A stretch of DNA of 46,486 bases, from contig NZ_JFCQ01000019.1 in assembly GCF_000738265.1 (NCBI RefSeq), forward strand, positions 1-46,486. Direction: 5' to 3'. Each line of letters begins with the position of its first letter. The first letter of the stretch is position 1. Below the pieces are notes generated by a model. The model was given only the letters and a program-made list of their open reading frames with translations. It was not told where the DNA came from and made no database searches. The DNA comes from Corynebacterium jeikeium (lineage in GTDB: Bacteria > Actinomycetota > Actinomycetes > Mycobacteriales > Mycobacteriaceae). Shown here one piece after another: positions 9,076 through 17,831 of this stretch. A program made the position numbers and the translations under genes.

Positions 9076-9141
9076 TTTCCGGCGCAGCAGTGTGAGCCAA
9101 AACTCGGGTGTCAAGATTGCGTAAGGGTTTCGCATAAGGAG

Positions 9142-9165
9142 CAAGAGGTTTAAGGTAACCTCTTG
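9142..9165. promoter_or_regulatory. Perfect 9-bp inverted repeat flanking the ktrB -10 box
   Basis: CAAGAGGTT (9142-9150) and AACCTCTTG (9157-9165) are perfect inverted repeats. The six bases between them, TAAGGT (9151-9156), fit the corynebacterial -10 consensus TANNNT and lie eight bases before the GTG start codon at 9165. The right arm ends on the first base of the start codon. A DNA operator for a dimeric regulator is the likeliest reading; an RNA hairpin is possible if transcription begins further upstream. Confidence 0.55.
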
Positions 9166-10529
9166 TGATTGCACACTCAGGCGAACGCCGCCAGCGAAGC
9201 CGACAAGGGTTCAGCCCTGCGCAGCTGGTTTCCGTGAGCTTCCTGCTGCTCATTCTCGCAGGTACAGCGCTTCTGCTGTTGCCGTTTTCTCGCAGCGGGC
9301 CGGAGAGCCCGGAGTTCACTACCGCCCTTTTCACCGCTACTTCGGCCACGTGCCTGACCGGCCTTACTGTCGTGGATACCGCGACCTACTGGTCTCATTT
9401 CGGGCAGGTCGTCATCATGCTGCTGATTCAGGTCGGAGGCCTTGGCATCATGACGCTCGCCACGGTGGTGAGCTTTGTTCTGGCTGGACAGATGGGCGTC
9501 AAAGGGCGCCTGCGAGCTGCCGCGGAACAACGCGGAAGGGACCTGGGCGAGATCCGCACCATCATCTTCGGCACCATCGGCTTCTCGCTGGCGACCGAGC
9601 TGGTCATCGCGATCGTGCTGACCTTCCGCTTCGCTGCGGAATACGGCTACGGTTTCCTGCCCGCCGTGTGGGAGGGGGTCTTCCACTCCATATCCGCGTT
9701 CAACAACGCGGGCTTCGGCCTGCGCTCCAACAACCTGGTGCCTTACGTTAACGATGCGGGCATCATCCTGCCGATCGCATTCGGCATTATCGTCGGCGGC
9801 CTGGGCTTCCCCGTGCTGCTGGAACTTCGGGCGCGGTGGCAATCGAAGGTGAAGCACCCACCGTCGCTGACGTTGATCTTTACCCTCGTTGGCACCGCGA
9901 TCTTGCTGATGGTGGGCACTATCGGCTTTGCCCTGATGGAGTGGACCAACGCGCTGCGGGATCTATCGCCATGGTCGGCCGTTCAGGCGGCGTTCTTCCA
10001 CTCCGTGTCCTCCCGCACCGCGGGGTTCAACTCGGTGGATCTTTCGGACCTGCGGCCGTCGTCCCTGATGCTGACGGACTTCCTGATGTTCATCGGCGGT
10101 GGATCGGGCGGCACAGCGGGTGGCGTGAAGGTCACCACCGCCGCGGTGCTAGTTGCCGTTTTGATCGCGGAGGTGCGTGGCGATGAACAGCTGCTGGTCG
10201 CGGGCAGGCGCATCCCGGGGCGCATCGTGCGCCAGGCGATGGCTGTGTTCATGATGGCTTTCCTCATCGTCGGCGGTTCTATCATGGCGCTGCAGCTGTT
10301 GCTGCCGCAGTTCCACTCCCACCAGATCACCTTCGAAACCATCTCCGCGTTCGCCACCGTCGGCCTGACCACCGGCATCACCCCGGAGCTGCCCGATTTC
10401 GCCCGCATATGGCTGGTGGTGCTGATGTACCTCGGCCGTATTGGCCCCATCACCGTGGTGGCGGCGTTGGCCGCCCGTACTAATCGACGCCTCTATTCCT
10501 TCCCAGTAGAAAGGCCGTTCATTGGCTAA
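9165..10529 (+). CDS. ktrB: Potassium uptake channel subunit, KtrB/TrkH family
   Basis: Integral membrane subunit of a Ktr-type K+ (or Na+/K+) uptake system, 454 residues. The fold is four repeated membrane-pore-membrane units. The four pore loops are recognisable: TSATCLTGLTVVDT, SISAFNNAGFGLRSN, SVSSRTAGFNSVDL and TISAFATVGLTTGI, each with the central Gly of the selectivity filter. The glycine-rich gate segment FIGGGSGGTAGGVKVTT is also present. The start is GTG at 9165; no Shine-Dalgarno is seen and the -10-like TAAGGT suggests a leaderless mRNA. It overlaps ktrA by 8 bp, so the two subunits are translationally coupled. KtrB rather than TrkH is preferred because of its length and the adjacent single-RCK partner. 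Confidence 0.93.
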   Translation: MIAHSGERRQRSRQGFSPAQLVSVSFLLLILAGTALLLLPFSRSGPESPEFTTALFTATSATCLTGLTVVDTATYWSHFGQVVIMLLIQVGGLGIMTLATVVSFVLAGQMGVKGRLRAAAEQRGRDLGEIRTIIFGTIGFSLATELVIAIVLTFRFAAEYGYGFLPAVWEGVFHSISAFNNAGFGLRSNNLVPYVNDAGIILPIAFGIIVGGLGFPVLLELRARWQSKVKHPPSLTLIFTLVGTAILLMVGTIGFALMEWTNALRDLSPWSAVQAAFFHSVSSRTAGFNSVDLSDLRPSSLMLTDFLMFIGGGSGGTAGGVKVTTAAVLVAVLIAEVRGDEQLLVAGRRIPGRIVRQAMAVFMMAFLIVGGSIMALQLLLPQFHSHQITFETISAFATVGLTTGITPELPDFARIWLVVLMYLGRIGPITVVAALAARTNRRLYSFPVERPFIG

Positions 10530-11181
10530 GTTCTTTTCCCACCCCACCAATCCTCCCGTCGTCATCATCGGCCTGGGCCGTTTCGGCATGGCCCTAGGTG
10601 AAGAGCTTGTGCAGTCCGGAGTGGAAGTTCTGGGCATCGACGTGGATGAAGCAGTGGTGGCCAAGGCCGCCCCGCTGCTGACCCACGCAGTGATCGCGGA
10701 AACCACGGACCAGGACGTGCTGCGCCAGCTTGGTGTACAGGATGCACACCGTGTTGTGATCGGTATCGGCTCCGACATGGGGGCGTCACTACTTACTGCC
10801 TCAGCCGTGATGGATCTCGGGGTGCCCAATGTCTGGGCAAAGGCCGACAACCAGCAGCACGCGAAGATCCTCACGCAGATCGGCGTGCACCACGTGGTGC
10901 GGCCAGAGCGCGATACGGGACGGCGCGTGGCGCACCTTATCGCGGGTCACGTGCAGGAATACATTGAGTTCGACCGCGACTTCGCCATGGCGAAGCTAGC
11001 GCCGCCGCTGCACATGCACGGGCGGAAGGTGGAGGAGACCCCGCGGGGGATCGCGATCGTAGCGGTGCGCTCCGCGGAGGGGCACTTCTCCACACCACCA
11101 GCGGAGTACGTGATCCGCTCTGGCGACCTGGTGATTGCAGCGGGGCGGATCAAGGACTTGGATAAGTTCGCAGATTCCTAA
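10522..11181 (+). CDS. ktrA: Potassium uptake regulatory subunit, KtrA/TrkA-N family
   Basis: Cytoplasmic gating ring protein that binds nucleotide and controls the KtrB channel. Residues 10-130 form the Rossmann RCK-N domain with VVIIGLGRFGMALGEEL (GxGxxG) and the acidic strand-end residue in VLGIDVDE. A C-terminal RCK-C domain covers about 135-219 (KLAPPLHMHGRKVEE, VIRSGDLVIAAGRI). The 219-residue, single-RCK size fits KtrA. The start is an unusual TTG at 10522 inside the last codons of ktrB (8-bp overlap), which is the only start that keeps the nucleotide-binding strand, so translation probably depends on ribosomes finishing ktrB. Confidence 0.93.
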   Translation: MAKFFSHPTNPPVVIIGLGRFGMALGEELVQSGVEVLGIDVDEAVVAKAAPLLTHAVIAETTDQDVLRQLGVQDAHRVVIGIGSDMGASLLTASAVMDLGVPNVWAKADNQQHAKILTQIGVHHVVRPERDTGRRVAHLIAGHVQEYIEFDRDFAMAKLAPPLHMHGRKVEETPRGIAIVAVRSAEGHFSTPPAEYVIRSGDLVIAAGRIKDLDKFADS

Positions 11182-11210
11182 AAGCCAGCGCTGCGCATAA
11201 ACTCGGGGGC

Positions 11211-12641
11211 GTGCCTGCTAAGAAAAATATTTCCAACGTCCTTGCCAACCGCTACGCCTCCCCGGAGATGACCGCCATCTGGTCGCCGGAGGACAAGATC
11301 ATTATGGAGCGCAAGCTCTGGATCTCTGTGATGAAGGCCCAGGCCGCCCTCGGGGTGGATGTGCCCGCCGAGGCCATCGAGGCCTACGAAAAGGTCATCG
11401 AGAACGTCAATCTGGATTCCATCGCTGAGCGCGAAAAGGTCACGCGCCACGACGTGAAGGCCCGCATCGAGGAATTCAATGCGTTGGCTGGTCAGGAGCA
11501 CATTCACAAGGGGATGACCTCCCGCGACCTGACGGAGAACGTGGAGCAGCTGCAGATCTTTAGCTCCCTGCAGTTGGCTCGCGATAAGGCCGTTGCCGTG
11601 CTGGCGCGCATCGGTCGCCGTGCGGCGGAGAACCAGTCGCTAGTGATGGCCGGGCGTTCCCACAACGTTGCCGCCCAGGCCACGACGTTGGGCAAGCGCT
11701 TTGCTTCCGCCGCCGACGAGCTGCTGGTGGGGCTGGAGCGCATCGAGGATCTGTTGGGCCGCTACCCGCTGCGCGGCATCAAGGGGCCGATGGGCACCAG
11801 CCAGGACATGCTGGATCTGGTCGGCGGCGACGAGTCCAAGCTGGCGGAGCTGGAGAACACGATCGCGGAGAACCTGGGCTTCTCCCGCGTCTTTGACTCC
11901 GTCGGCCAGGTTTATCCGCGCAGCCTGGATATGGATGCGCTGAGCGCCCTGGTGCAGGTGGGTGCCGCGTTGTCTTCGCTGTCGATGACGATCCGCCTCA
12001 TGGCGGGCAATGAGACCGTGACCGAGGGCTTCAAGGAAGGCCAGGTCGGTTCCTCCGCCATGCCGCACAAGATGAACGCCCGCTCCTGCGAGCGCGTCGG
12101 CGGCATGCAGATCCTGCTGCGCGGCTACCTGACCATGGCCGCGGATCTGGCGGGTGCGCAGTGGAACGAGGGCGACGTGTTCTGCTCTGTGGTTCGCCGT
12201 GTGGCTCTTCCGGACGCCTTCTTCACCTTCGACGGCATGTGTGAGACCTTCCTGACCGTCCTGGACGAGTTCGGGGTTTTCCCGGCGATGATCGACCGGG
12301 AGTTGGAGCGCTACTTGCCGTTCCTGGCCACCACCCGCATCCTGATGGCGGCCGTGCGCGCCGGGGTAGGGCGCGAGACCGCCCACGAGCTGATCAAGGA
12401 GCACGCCGTGGCGGTGGCGCTGAACATGCGCGAGAACGGTGGCGATCAGGATCTGGTTCAGCGTCTGGCCGGCGACGACCGCTTCCCGCTGGACGAGGCA
12501 CAGCTGGAGGAGGCCCTGGCGGACCGCCACGCTTTCATCGGCGCGGCCGAGTCCCAGGTTTCCCGGGTGCTGGAGCGCATCGAGGGCGTCACCAGCCGTC
12601 ACGCGAAGGCCGCTGCCTACGCGCCGGGCGAGATTCTGTAG
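11211..12641 (+). CDS. purB: Adenylosuccinate lyase
   Basis: Acts twice in purine synthesis: splits SAICAR to AICAR and adenylosuccinate to AMP, releasing fumarate each time. The 476-residue protein belongs to the fumarase/aspartase superfamily; the family signature is seen as QVGSSAMPHKMNA, with the flexible catalytic Ser loop. Other conserved parts are HIHKGMTSRDLTEN and GRSHNVAAQATTLGKR, which carry catalytic His residues. Start is GTG at 11211; TAAACT (11198-11203) lies seven bases upstream, suggesting a leaderless transcript. It is followed by a strong terminator, so it is separate from purC. Confidence 0.96.
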   Translation: MPAKKNISNVLANRYASPEMTAIWSPEDKIIMERKLWISVMKAQAALGVDVPAEAIEAYEKVIENVNLDSIAEREKVTRHDVKARIEEFNALAGQEHIHKGMTSRDLTENVEQLQIFSSLQLARDKAVAVLARIGRRAAENQSLVMAGRSHNVAAQATTLGKRFASAADELLVGLERIEDLLGRYPLRGIKGPMGTSQDMLDLVGGDESKLAELENTIAENLGFSRVFDSVGQVYPRSLDMDALSALVQVGAALSSLSMTIRLMAGNETVTEGFKEGQVGSSAMPHKMNARSCERVGGMQILLRGYLTMAADLAGAQWNEGDVFCSVVRRVALPDAFFTFDGMCETFLTVLDEFGVFPAMIDRELERYLPFLATTRILMAAVRAGVGRETAHELIKEHAVAVALNMRENGGDQDLVQRLAGDDRFPLDEAQLEEALADRHAFIGAAESQVSRVLERIEGVTSRHAKAAAYAPGEIL

Positions 12642-12669
12642 TGCCCCAGTGATTCTGTAGTACCCCAGC
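12632..12669. repeat. 19-bp tandem duplication across the purB stop codon
   Basis: GATTCTGTAGTGCCCCAGT (12632-12650) is followed directly by GATTCTGTAGTACCCCAGC (12651-12669), 17 of 19 bases identical. The first copy contains the real purB stop TAG; the second is non-coding. It looks like a recent slippage duplication. Confidence 0.85.
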
Positions 12670-12701
12670 ACCGCGGTCGTGAGGTGGGTCACGACCGCGG
12701 T
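12670..12701 (+). terminator. Terminator after purB
   Basis: ACCGCGGTCGTG (12670-12681) pairs perfectly with CACGACCGCGGT (12690-12701) around an 8-base loop and is followed by a short TTTA. A 12-bp GC-rich stem between purB and purC supports separate transcription. Confidence 0.75.
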
Positions 12702-12782
12702 TTAGCAGCGCAAACACAATAATCTCGCAGGGCTTTCGCCATGAATAGTCAAAAGCCGGGGACAGGGCTACACTAGCTACTC

Positions 12783-13676
12783 ATGCGTCCAGAACTGTGC
12801 GAGTACGAGCATCATTCCGCAGGAAAAGTGCGGGAGATCTACGAGGTCGACGAAGACAACCTGTTGATGGTTGTCAGTGACCGGATTAGCGCTTATGACT
12901 ACGTCCTTGATACGGAGATCCCAGACAAGGGTCGAGTGCTCACTGCCGTGAGCGCCTTTTTCTTTGACGAGATCGACTTTCCCAACCACCTGGCCGGTGC
13001 GCTGGACGATGAGCGGATCCCCGAGTACGTCCTCGGCCGCGCCATGCTGTGCAAGAAGCTGGACATGATCCCCTTCGAGTGCGTAGCCCGTGGCTACCTG
13101 ACGGGCTCCGGCTTGAAGGAATACGAGGAGACTGGCAGCGTGTGCGGCGTGGAGCTGCCCGAGGGACTGGTCGAGGCTTCCCGCCTGCCAGAGCCGATCT
13201 TCACCCCGGCGACCAAGGCAGAGCTGGGCGATCACGACGAGAATGTGAGCTTCGACGTGGTTGTCGAGGAACTGGGGGAGGAGCTCGCCAACAAGCTGCG
13301 GGATGCCACCCTGGCCATCTATAAGAAGGCCGCTGCCATCGCCGAGGAGAAGGGCCTGATCCTGGCCGATACCAAGTTCGAGTTCGGCCTGGATGCAGAC
13401 GGCACCCTAGTGCTGGCCGACGAGGTGCTGACCCCGGATTCCTCCCGCTACTGGCCCGCCGAGGGGTACGAGGAGGGCAAGGTGCAGCCCAGCTTCGATA
13501 AGCAGTACGTGCGCAACTGGCTGACCGGCCCGAAGTCCGGATGGGACAAGTCGGAGGGCACGCCCCCGCCGCCGTTGCCGGGTTCCGTCGTGGAGGCCAC
13601 CCGCTCGCGCTACATCGAGGCCTACGAGAAGCTGTCGGGCAAGCGCTTCTCTGACTGGATCGGCCAGTGCGTCTAG
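12783..13676 (+). CDS. purC: SAICAR synthetase
   Basis: Phosphoribosylaminoimidazole-succinocarboxamide synthase, which couples CAIR to aspartate with ATP. The 297-residue length is that of the monofunctional enzyme. Recognisable parts are [20 protein letters not shown] (nucleotide-binding Gly/Lys strand), [29 protein letters not shown] (family signature), and [14 protein letters not shown] with [12 protein letters not shown], which supply metal/ATP-binding acidic residues. Start ATG at 12783 has TACACT (12769-12774) eight bases upstream and no ribosome binding site, so leaderless expression is likely. A prolyl oligopeptidase gene follows 34 bp downstream. Confidence 0.97.
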   Translation: MRPELCEYEHHSAGKVREIYEVDEDNLLMVVSDRISAYDYVLDTEIPDKGRVLTAVSAFFFDEIDFPNHLAGALDDERIPEYVLGRAMLCKKLDMIPFECVARGYLTGSGLKEYEETGSVCGVELPEGLVEASRLPEPIFTPATKAELGDHDENVSFDVVVEELGEELANKLRDATLAIYKKAAAIAEEKGLILADTKFEFGLDADGTLVLADEVLTPDSSRYWPAEGYEEGKVQPSFDKQYVRNWLTGPKSGWDKSEGTPPPPLPGSVVEATRSRYIEAYEKLSGKRFSDWIGQCV

Positions 13677-13710
13677 GGGCTGTCTGCCCCAAGCATTAGG
13701 TCTTAGTAGC

Positions 13711-15915
13711 ATGGCGCGTATGCCTAATAACGACGCGCCCCAGACAGCCAACAACCCGATTGCGGCTCCGCCGACTGCGAAGAAGGTGCCGCACACACGC
13801 ACCTTCCACGGTCGCGAATTCGTTGATAATTACGAGTGGCTGCGCGACAAGGACAACTCCGAGGTGCGCCAGCACCTAGAGGCGGAGAACGCCTGGACTG
13901 CTCAGCAGACCGCCCACCTCAAGCCGTTGGAAGACCGCCTGTTCGAGGAGGTCAAGGCCCGCGTGCAGGAGACGGACATGTCCCTGCCTGTGCGTTCCGA
14001 GGGCTGGTGGTATTTCTCCCGCACCGAGGAAGGCAAAAGCTACGGCACGATGTGCCGCCTGCCCATCGCCAACGAGGACGACTGGACCCCGCCGACCATC
14101 GAACCGGGCACCCCCGCACCGGGCGAAGAGACCTTCCTGGACTGCAACGCTTTAGCCGAAGGCAAGGAGTTTTTCAGCCTGGGCGCGGCCAGCGTGACCC
14201 AGGACGGCACGCGGCTGGCTTACTCGGTGGACGAGACCGGCTCGGAGCGCTTCACCCTGCGCATCCGCGACCTCACCACGGGGGAGGACCTGGAGGATGT
14301 CATCGAGGACGTCTTCTACGGCGCCACCTGGGTCGGCAGGGATACCGTGTACTACCAGCGCGTGGATGAAGCGTGGCGACCGCACGAGGTCTGGCGCCAC
14401 ACAGTCGGTGAGGGCGTCGATAAAGACGAGCTGGTGTACCGCGAAGACGACGAACGTTTTTGGACGGGCGTGGCAACCACCCGCTCCGAGCGTTACCTGT
14501 TGATCCACACGGGCTCGAAGGTGACCAGCGAGGTGTGGTACCTCGATCTGGAGGATCCGAATGCCGAGCTGACCTGTGTAATCCCGCGCGAGGCCAATGT
14601 GGAATACGGGGTGGATCACGCTGTTGTGGGCGGCCAGGACCTGTGGCTGGTGCTGCACAACAAGACAGGTGTAAACAGCGAGCTGGGCTACCACCCGACC
14701 GGCCAGATCGCCGCGTGGGACGATGTGCAGGCGCTGGTGCCGCACCGCGACGACGTGCGCCTGGAGGGTGTGGATGTTTTCAGCGACCACATTGTCCTCG
14801 AAGCTCGGGAGAATGCGCTGGAGACCAGTTACATCATGAAGCTTGGGGACGCCGACACGTCGGCCGGAACCGCTTCCGCCCCGGCCTTCGGCGAGTTCGA
14901 GCGGATCGAGTTCCCCGGGGAGCTTTGCGGGGTCGGCGCCGTCGGCAACAGCGAGTGGGACAGCCCGGTTCTGCGGGTGGCCTACAGTGCCTTCACCACC
15001 CCGCCGCGGATCTATGACATCGACCTGGCGACGGGGGAGAAGATCCTGCGCAAGGAGCAGCAGGTGCTGCCCGACCCGGACGGCCGGGAGTTCGACCCCG
15101 CTTTGTACACCTCGCAGCGGCTATGGGTGACAGCCGAGGACGGGGCGCGGATTCCGGTTTCCCTGATTCACCGCACCGACGTGGACATCACGCAGGCAAA
15201 CCCGGTGCTGCTGTACGGCTACGGTTCCTATGAAAACTGCATCGACCCGGGCTTTTCCCTGTTCCGTCTGTCCATGCTGGACCGTGGCGTGGTGTACGCC
15301 ATCGCGCACGTCCGCGGCGGCGGCGAGATGGGCCGACTGTGGTACGACCACGGCAAGGGGCTGGAAAAACGCAACACGTTCACGGACTTCGTGGCAGTGG
15401 CCGACCACCTGCTGCGCGAAGGCATGACTACCCGCGAGCAGATGGTGGCCGAGGGCGGCTCCGCCGGTGGAATGCTAATGGGGGCGGTGGCTAACATGGC
15501 GGGCGATCGTTTCGCAGGCATTGAGGCAGTGGTTCCCTTCGTCGACCCGCTGACCAGCATGCTGATGCCGGAGCTACCGCTGACCGTGACCGAGTGGGAC
15601 GAGTGGGGCGACCCCTTCCACGACCCGGAGGTCTACGACTACATGGCCAGCTACGCGCCCTATGAGAATGTCTCCGCCGACTTGAACTACCCGCCGATTC
15701 TGGCAGTGACCAGCCTGAACGACACGCGTGTGCTGTACGTGGAGCCTGCGAAGTGGGTGGCCAAGCTGCGCGAGGTCGGCACGGACAACACGCTGCTGCG
15801 CATCGACATGGAGGCCGGGCACGGCGGTGTATCCGGCCGCTACGCGAAGTGGCGCCAGGCGGCTTTTGAAACCGCGTGGGAGCTCGACAAGATGGGGGCC
15901 ACTGAGCTGCTGTAA
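13711..15915 (+). CDS. ptrB: Prolyl oligopeptidase family protease (oligopeptidase B-like)
   Basis: A 734-residue serine peptidase of family S9A, expected in the cytoplasm and cutting short peptides after basic residues if it is a true oligopeptidase B. Residues about 75-450 form the beta-propeller gate and the rest the alpha/beta-hydrolase. The catalytic triad is visible: Ser584 in AEGGSAGGMLMG, Asp671 in TSLNDTRVLY and His704 in EAGHGGVSGR. The segment YGYGSYENCIDPGFS begins the hydrolase domain. No signal peptide is present. An in-frame ATG at 13720 is an alternative start. Its place next to purC also occurs in other actinobacteria, but no purine link is known. Confidence 0.9.
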   Translation: MARMPNNDAPQTANNPIAAPPTAKKVPHTRTFHGREFVDNYEWLRDKDNSEVRQHLEAENAWTAQQTAHLKPLEDRLFEEVKARVQETDMSLPVRSEGWWYFSRTEEGKSYGTMCRLPIANEDDWTPPTIEPGTPAPGEETFLDCNALAEGKEFFSLGAASVTQDGTRLAYSVDETGSERFTLRIRDLTTGEDLEDVIEDVFYGATWVGRDTVYYQRVDEAWRPHEVWRHTVGEGVDKDELVYREDDERFWTGVATTRSERYLLIHTGSKVTSEVWYLDLEDPNAELTCVIPREANVEYGVDHAVVGGQDLWLVLHNKTGVNSELGYHPTGQIAAWDDVQALVPHRDDVRLEGVDVFSDHIVLEARENALETSYIMKLGDADTSAGTASAPAFGEFERIEFPGELCGVGAVGNSEWDSPVLRVAYSAFTTPPRIYDIDLATGEKILRKEQQVLPDPDGREFDPALYTSQRLWVTAEDGARIPVSLIHRTDVDITQANPVLLYGYGSYENCIDPGFSLFRLSMLDRGVVYAIAHVRGGGEMGRLWYDHGKGLEKRNTFTDFVAVADHLLREGMTTREQMVAEGGSAGGMLMGAVANMAGDRFAGIEAVVPFVDPLTSMLMPELPLTVTEWDEWGDPFHDPEVYDYMASYAPYENVSADLNYPPILAVTSLNDTRVLYVEPAKWVAKLREVGTDNTLLRIDMEAGHGGVSGRYAKWRQAAFETAWELDKMGATELL

Positions 15916-16036
15916 CACGGCCGGGGCTTGCCGGGAGGGTCTTGCCGTAGCTTTTAACAAGTAGACAGCCAGAAGTCGGCCAAAAGTCGGCCGGGCGTTA
16001 CCTGCCGTTCACCTGCGTGGGGCAGTGTACTCAGGT

Positions 16037-16771
16037 ATGAGTCCCGCACAGTCCACCCCCGGCACGCAGCGCGCCCCCCGAATGCTGTTGACCATCACGG
16101 GGTTGCGCCAGGGCACGGTAACGGCGGCTGAGAAGATGCGCGATGCAGCCCGGGCGTTGGATATCCACGCGGGTCTGGTGCTCACGGTTCAGGGGCCGGA
16201 CTGGCGGTTGAAGGACGACCGGGCAACGCTGGAGCTGGTCCACGATTCCGCTGCACGCGGGCACGAGCTCCTGCTCGGCGGGCTCGGGCCCCTGGGCGGA
16301 ACGCACGGCAAGGGGGAGTTCCACCGGCTCGGCCGGCACGAGGCTACGCTGCGCCTCTCCGCAGCCACCCGCCAGCTGGACGCGCTGGGACTGGCACCGA
16401 AGGTGTTCGCGCCGACCCGCTGGTTGGCGTCGGAAGACGCTCTGGAGGCTGCCGCCAAGGTTGGCCTGGAGGTGGCGGCGGATGCCTATACCATCCGTGA
16501 CCTCACTAATGACAACCGCCACCAGGTGCGCGTGCTCGCGTTTGGGGATGGGTTTGGTTCGGTGAAGTGGTGGCGTCGTAACGTACTCAACAGCGTGCGA
16601 CGGGGCGCGGCGAAGGGCAAAGACATCCGCTTGTCGATCAGCGCAGCAAAGGCAGATAAGGACGACGTAGCGGGCGATATGCTGCGCATTCTCGAGCTGC
16701 TGCGGGACAGTGGCTACCAGCCAGCGAACTACTGCGACTACGTCGATCGCCAGCAGGTATCTGTGGCTTAA
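16037..16771 (+). CDS. DUF2334/deacetylase-like protein
   Basis: A 244-residue protein resembling the polysaccharide-deacetylase-like DUF2334 proteins found beside purine genes in actinobacteria. Visible features are MLLTITGLRQGTVTAAEKM near the start, HDSAARGHELLLGGLGPLGG (a His-containing strand and loop) and APTRWLASEDALEAAAKVGL, a pattern seen in the NodB-like barrel where a conserved Pro-Trp/Arg strand precedes a catalytic loop. Neither the metal-binding triad nor a signal peptide is certain. ATG at 16037 is used; GTG at 16025 is an alternative. The function is unknown and deacetylation is only a fold-based guess. Confidence 0.72.
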   Translation: MSPAQSTPGTQRAPRMLLTITGLRQGTVTAAEKMRDAARALDIHAGLVLTVQGPDWRLKDDRATLELVHDSAARGHELLLGGLGPLGGTHGKGEFHRLGRHEATLRLSAATRQLDALGLAPKVFAPTRWLASEDALEAAAKVGLEVAADAYTIRDLTNDNRHQVRVLAFGDGFGSVKWWRRNVLNSVRRGAAKGKDIRLSISAAKADKDDVAGDMLRILELLRDSGYQPANYCDYVDRQQVSVA

Positions 16772-16801
16772 AAACCTGCCACTTCGCAGTGTTACCATGG
16801 G

Positions 16802-16829
16802 GCGGTAAATACCTTCCGAAAAATACCGC
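16802..16829. promoter_or_regulatory. Inverted repeat upstream of purS
   Basis: GCGGTA (16802-16807) and TACCGC (16824-16829) form an inverted repeat with a 16-base spacer 24 bp before purS. AATACC is also present twice inside it (16808-16813 region and 16822-16827). It could be an operator for the purSQL transcript. The arms are short, so this is tentative. Confidence 0.35.
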
Positions 16830-16852
16830 AAAGCTGGGAGAATATAGAAGCC

Positions 16853-17128
16853 ATGGCTCGTGTAGTCGTCAACGTCATGCCCAAGAAGGAAATCCTCGAC
16901 CCGCAGGGTCAGGCCGTTGTCCGTGCGCTGGGTCGCATCGGTATCAGTGGGGTAGAGGACGTGCGCCAGGGGAAGCGCTTTGAGCTGGAGGTCGGCGAGG
17001 CTGTCTCGCGCGAAGACCTGGAAAAGATCGCCTCCGACCTGCTGGCCAACACCGTGATCGAGGACTACGAGGTAGTCGTAGAGGGTGCAGAAGCCGTGGC
17101 AGGCGGCGCGGATGTGGAGGCAAAGTAA
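16853..17128 (+). CDS. purS: Phosphoribosylformylglycinamidine synthase subunit PurS
   Basis: Small structural subunit (91 residues) that bridges PurQ and PurL in the three-part FGAM synthase and helps channel ammonia. It begins MARVVVNVMPKKEILDPQGQ, the conserved PurS opening, and continues ALGRIGISGVEDVRQGKRFE. A GGGAG ribosome site ends 12 bases before the ATG. The stop TAA abuts the GTG of purQ with no gap, so the two are co-translated. A longer acidic/Ala-rich tail (VEGAEAVAGGADVEAK) goes beyond the minimal ~80-residue family. Confidence 0.95.
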   Translation: MARVVVNVMPKKEILDPQGQAVVRALGRIGISGVEDVRQGKRFELEVGEAVSREDLEKIASDLLANTVIEDYEVVVEGAEAVAGGADVEAK

Positions 17129-17800
17129 GTGACCAGCCGCATCGGAGTAATCACCTTCCCTGGCACCTTGGATGACGTCGATGCCGTGCGCGCCGTGCGC
17201 CTGGCGGGGGCGGAGCCGGTGGAGCTGTGGCACGCTGACGAAGATCTGAAGAACGTTGACGCCGTAGTCGTACCCGGCGGTTTTTCCTACGGCGACTACC
17301 TGCGCGCCGGCGCCATCGCTTCCATCGCCCCGGCCATGAAGTCCGTAGTGGCTGCCGCGGAGCGGGGCACCCCAGTGCTGGGCATCTGCAATGGCTTCCA
17401 GATTCTGCAGGAAGCCGGCCTGCTGCCCGGCGCCCTGACTCGTAACGAGGGCCTGCACTTTGTGTGCCGCGATGTTTACCTAGAGGTCGAAAACACTTCC
17501 ACCGCGTGGACCAACCAGTTCGCCGAGGGATCCAAGATCCTGGTGCCGTCTAAGCACGGCGAGGGGCGCTTCCAGGCCAGCGAGGAGACCCTGGAGCGCC
17601 TCGAAGGCGAAGGTCGCGTGGTGTTCCGCTACGCCGTGAACCACAACGGATCCCGCAACTCGATCGCCGGTGTGTGCAGCGAAAACGGCCGCGTAGTTGG
17701 CCTGATGCCACACCCAGAGCACGCAGTGGAAACGCTGACGGGCCCGTCCCTTGACGGACTGGGTCTGTTCCAGTCGGTTCTGTCCACGCTCGTTTCCTAA
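17129..17800 (+). CDS. purQ: Phosphoribosylformylglycinamidine synthase subunit PurQ (glutaminase)
   Basis: Class I glutamine amidotransferase subunit that releases ammonia from glutamine for PurL. The 223-residue sequence starts [20 protein letters not shown]. The nucleophile is Cys87 in [12 protein letters not shown], and the catalytic His/Glu pair is in [10 protein letters not shown] near the C-terminus. The conserved [15 protein letters not shown] loop is present. Start is GTG at 17129, immediately after the purS stop codon. It is followed 31 bp later by purL with its own strong ribosome site. Confidence 0.97.
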   Translation: MTSRIGVITFPGTLDDVDAVRAVRLAGAEPVELWHADEDLKNVDAVVVPGGFSYGDYLRAGAIASIAPAMKSVVAAAERGTPVLGICNGFQILQEAGLLPGALTRNEGLHFVCRDVYLEVENTSTAWTNQFAEGSKILVPSKHGEGRFQASEETLERLEGEGRVVFRYAVNHNGSRNSIAGVCSENGRVVGLMPHPEHAVETLTGPSLDGLGLFQSVLSTLVS

Positions 17801-17831
17801 ATTTTCTTCTTACAAGGAGCACCCGATCCCC

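Noticed and set aside
15997..16012. GTTACC and GTTCAC upstream of the DUF2334 gene, similar to the pstS boxes
   Set aside because: The spacing is 10 bp rather than 11, only two copies occur and the gene has no phosphate link.
16031..17458. A 475-codon minus-strand frame opposite the DUF2334 gene and purS-purQ
   Set aside because: Same reason: low-complexity shadow of well-supported genes on the plus strand.
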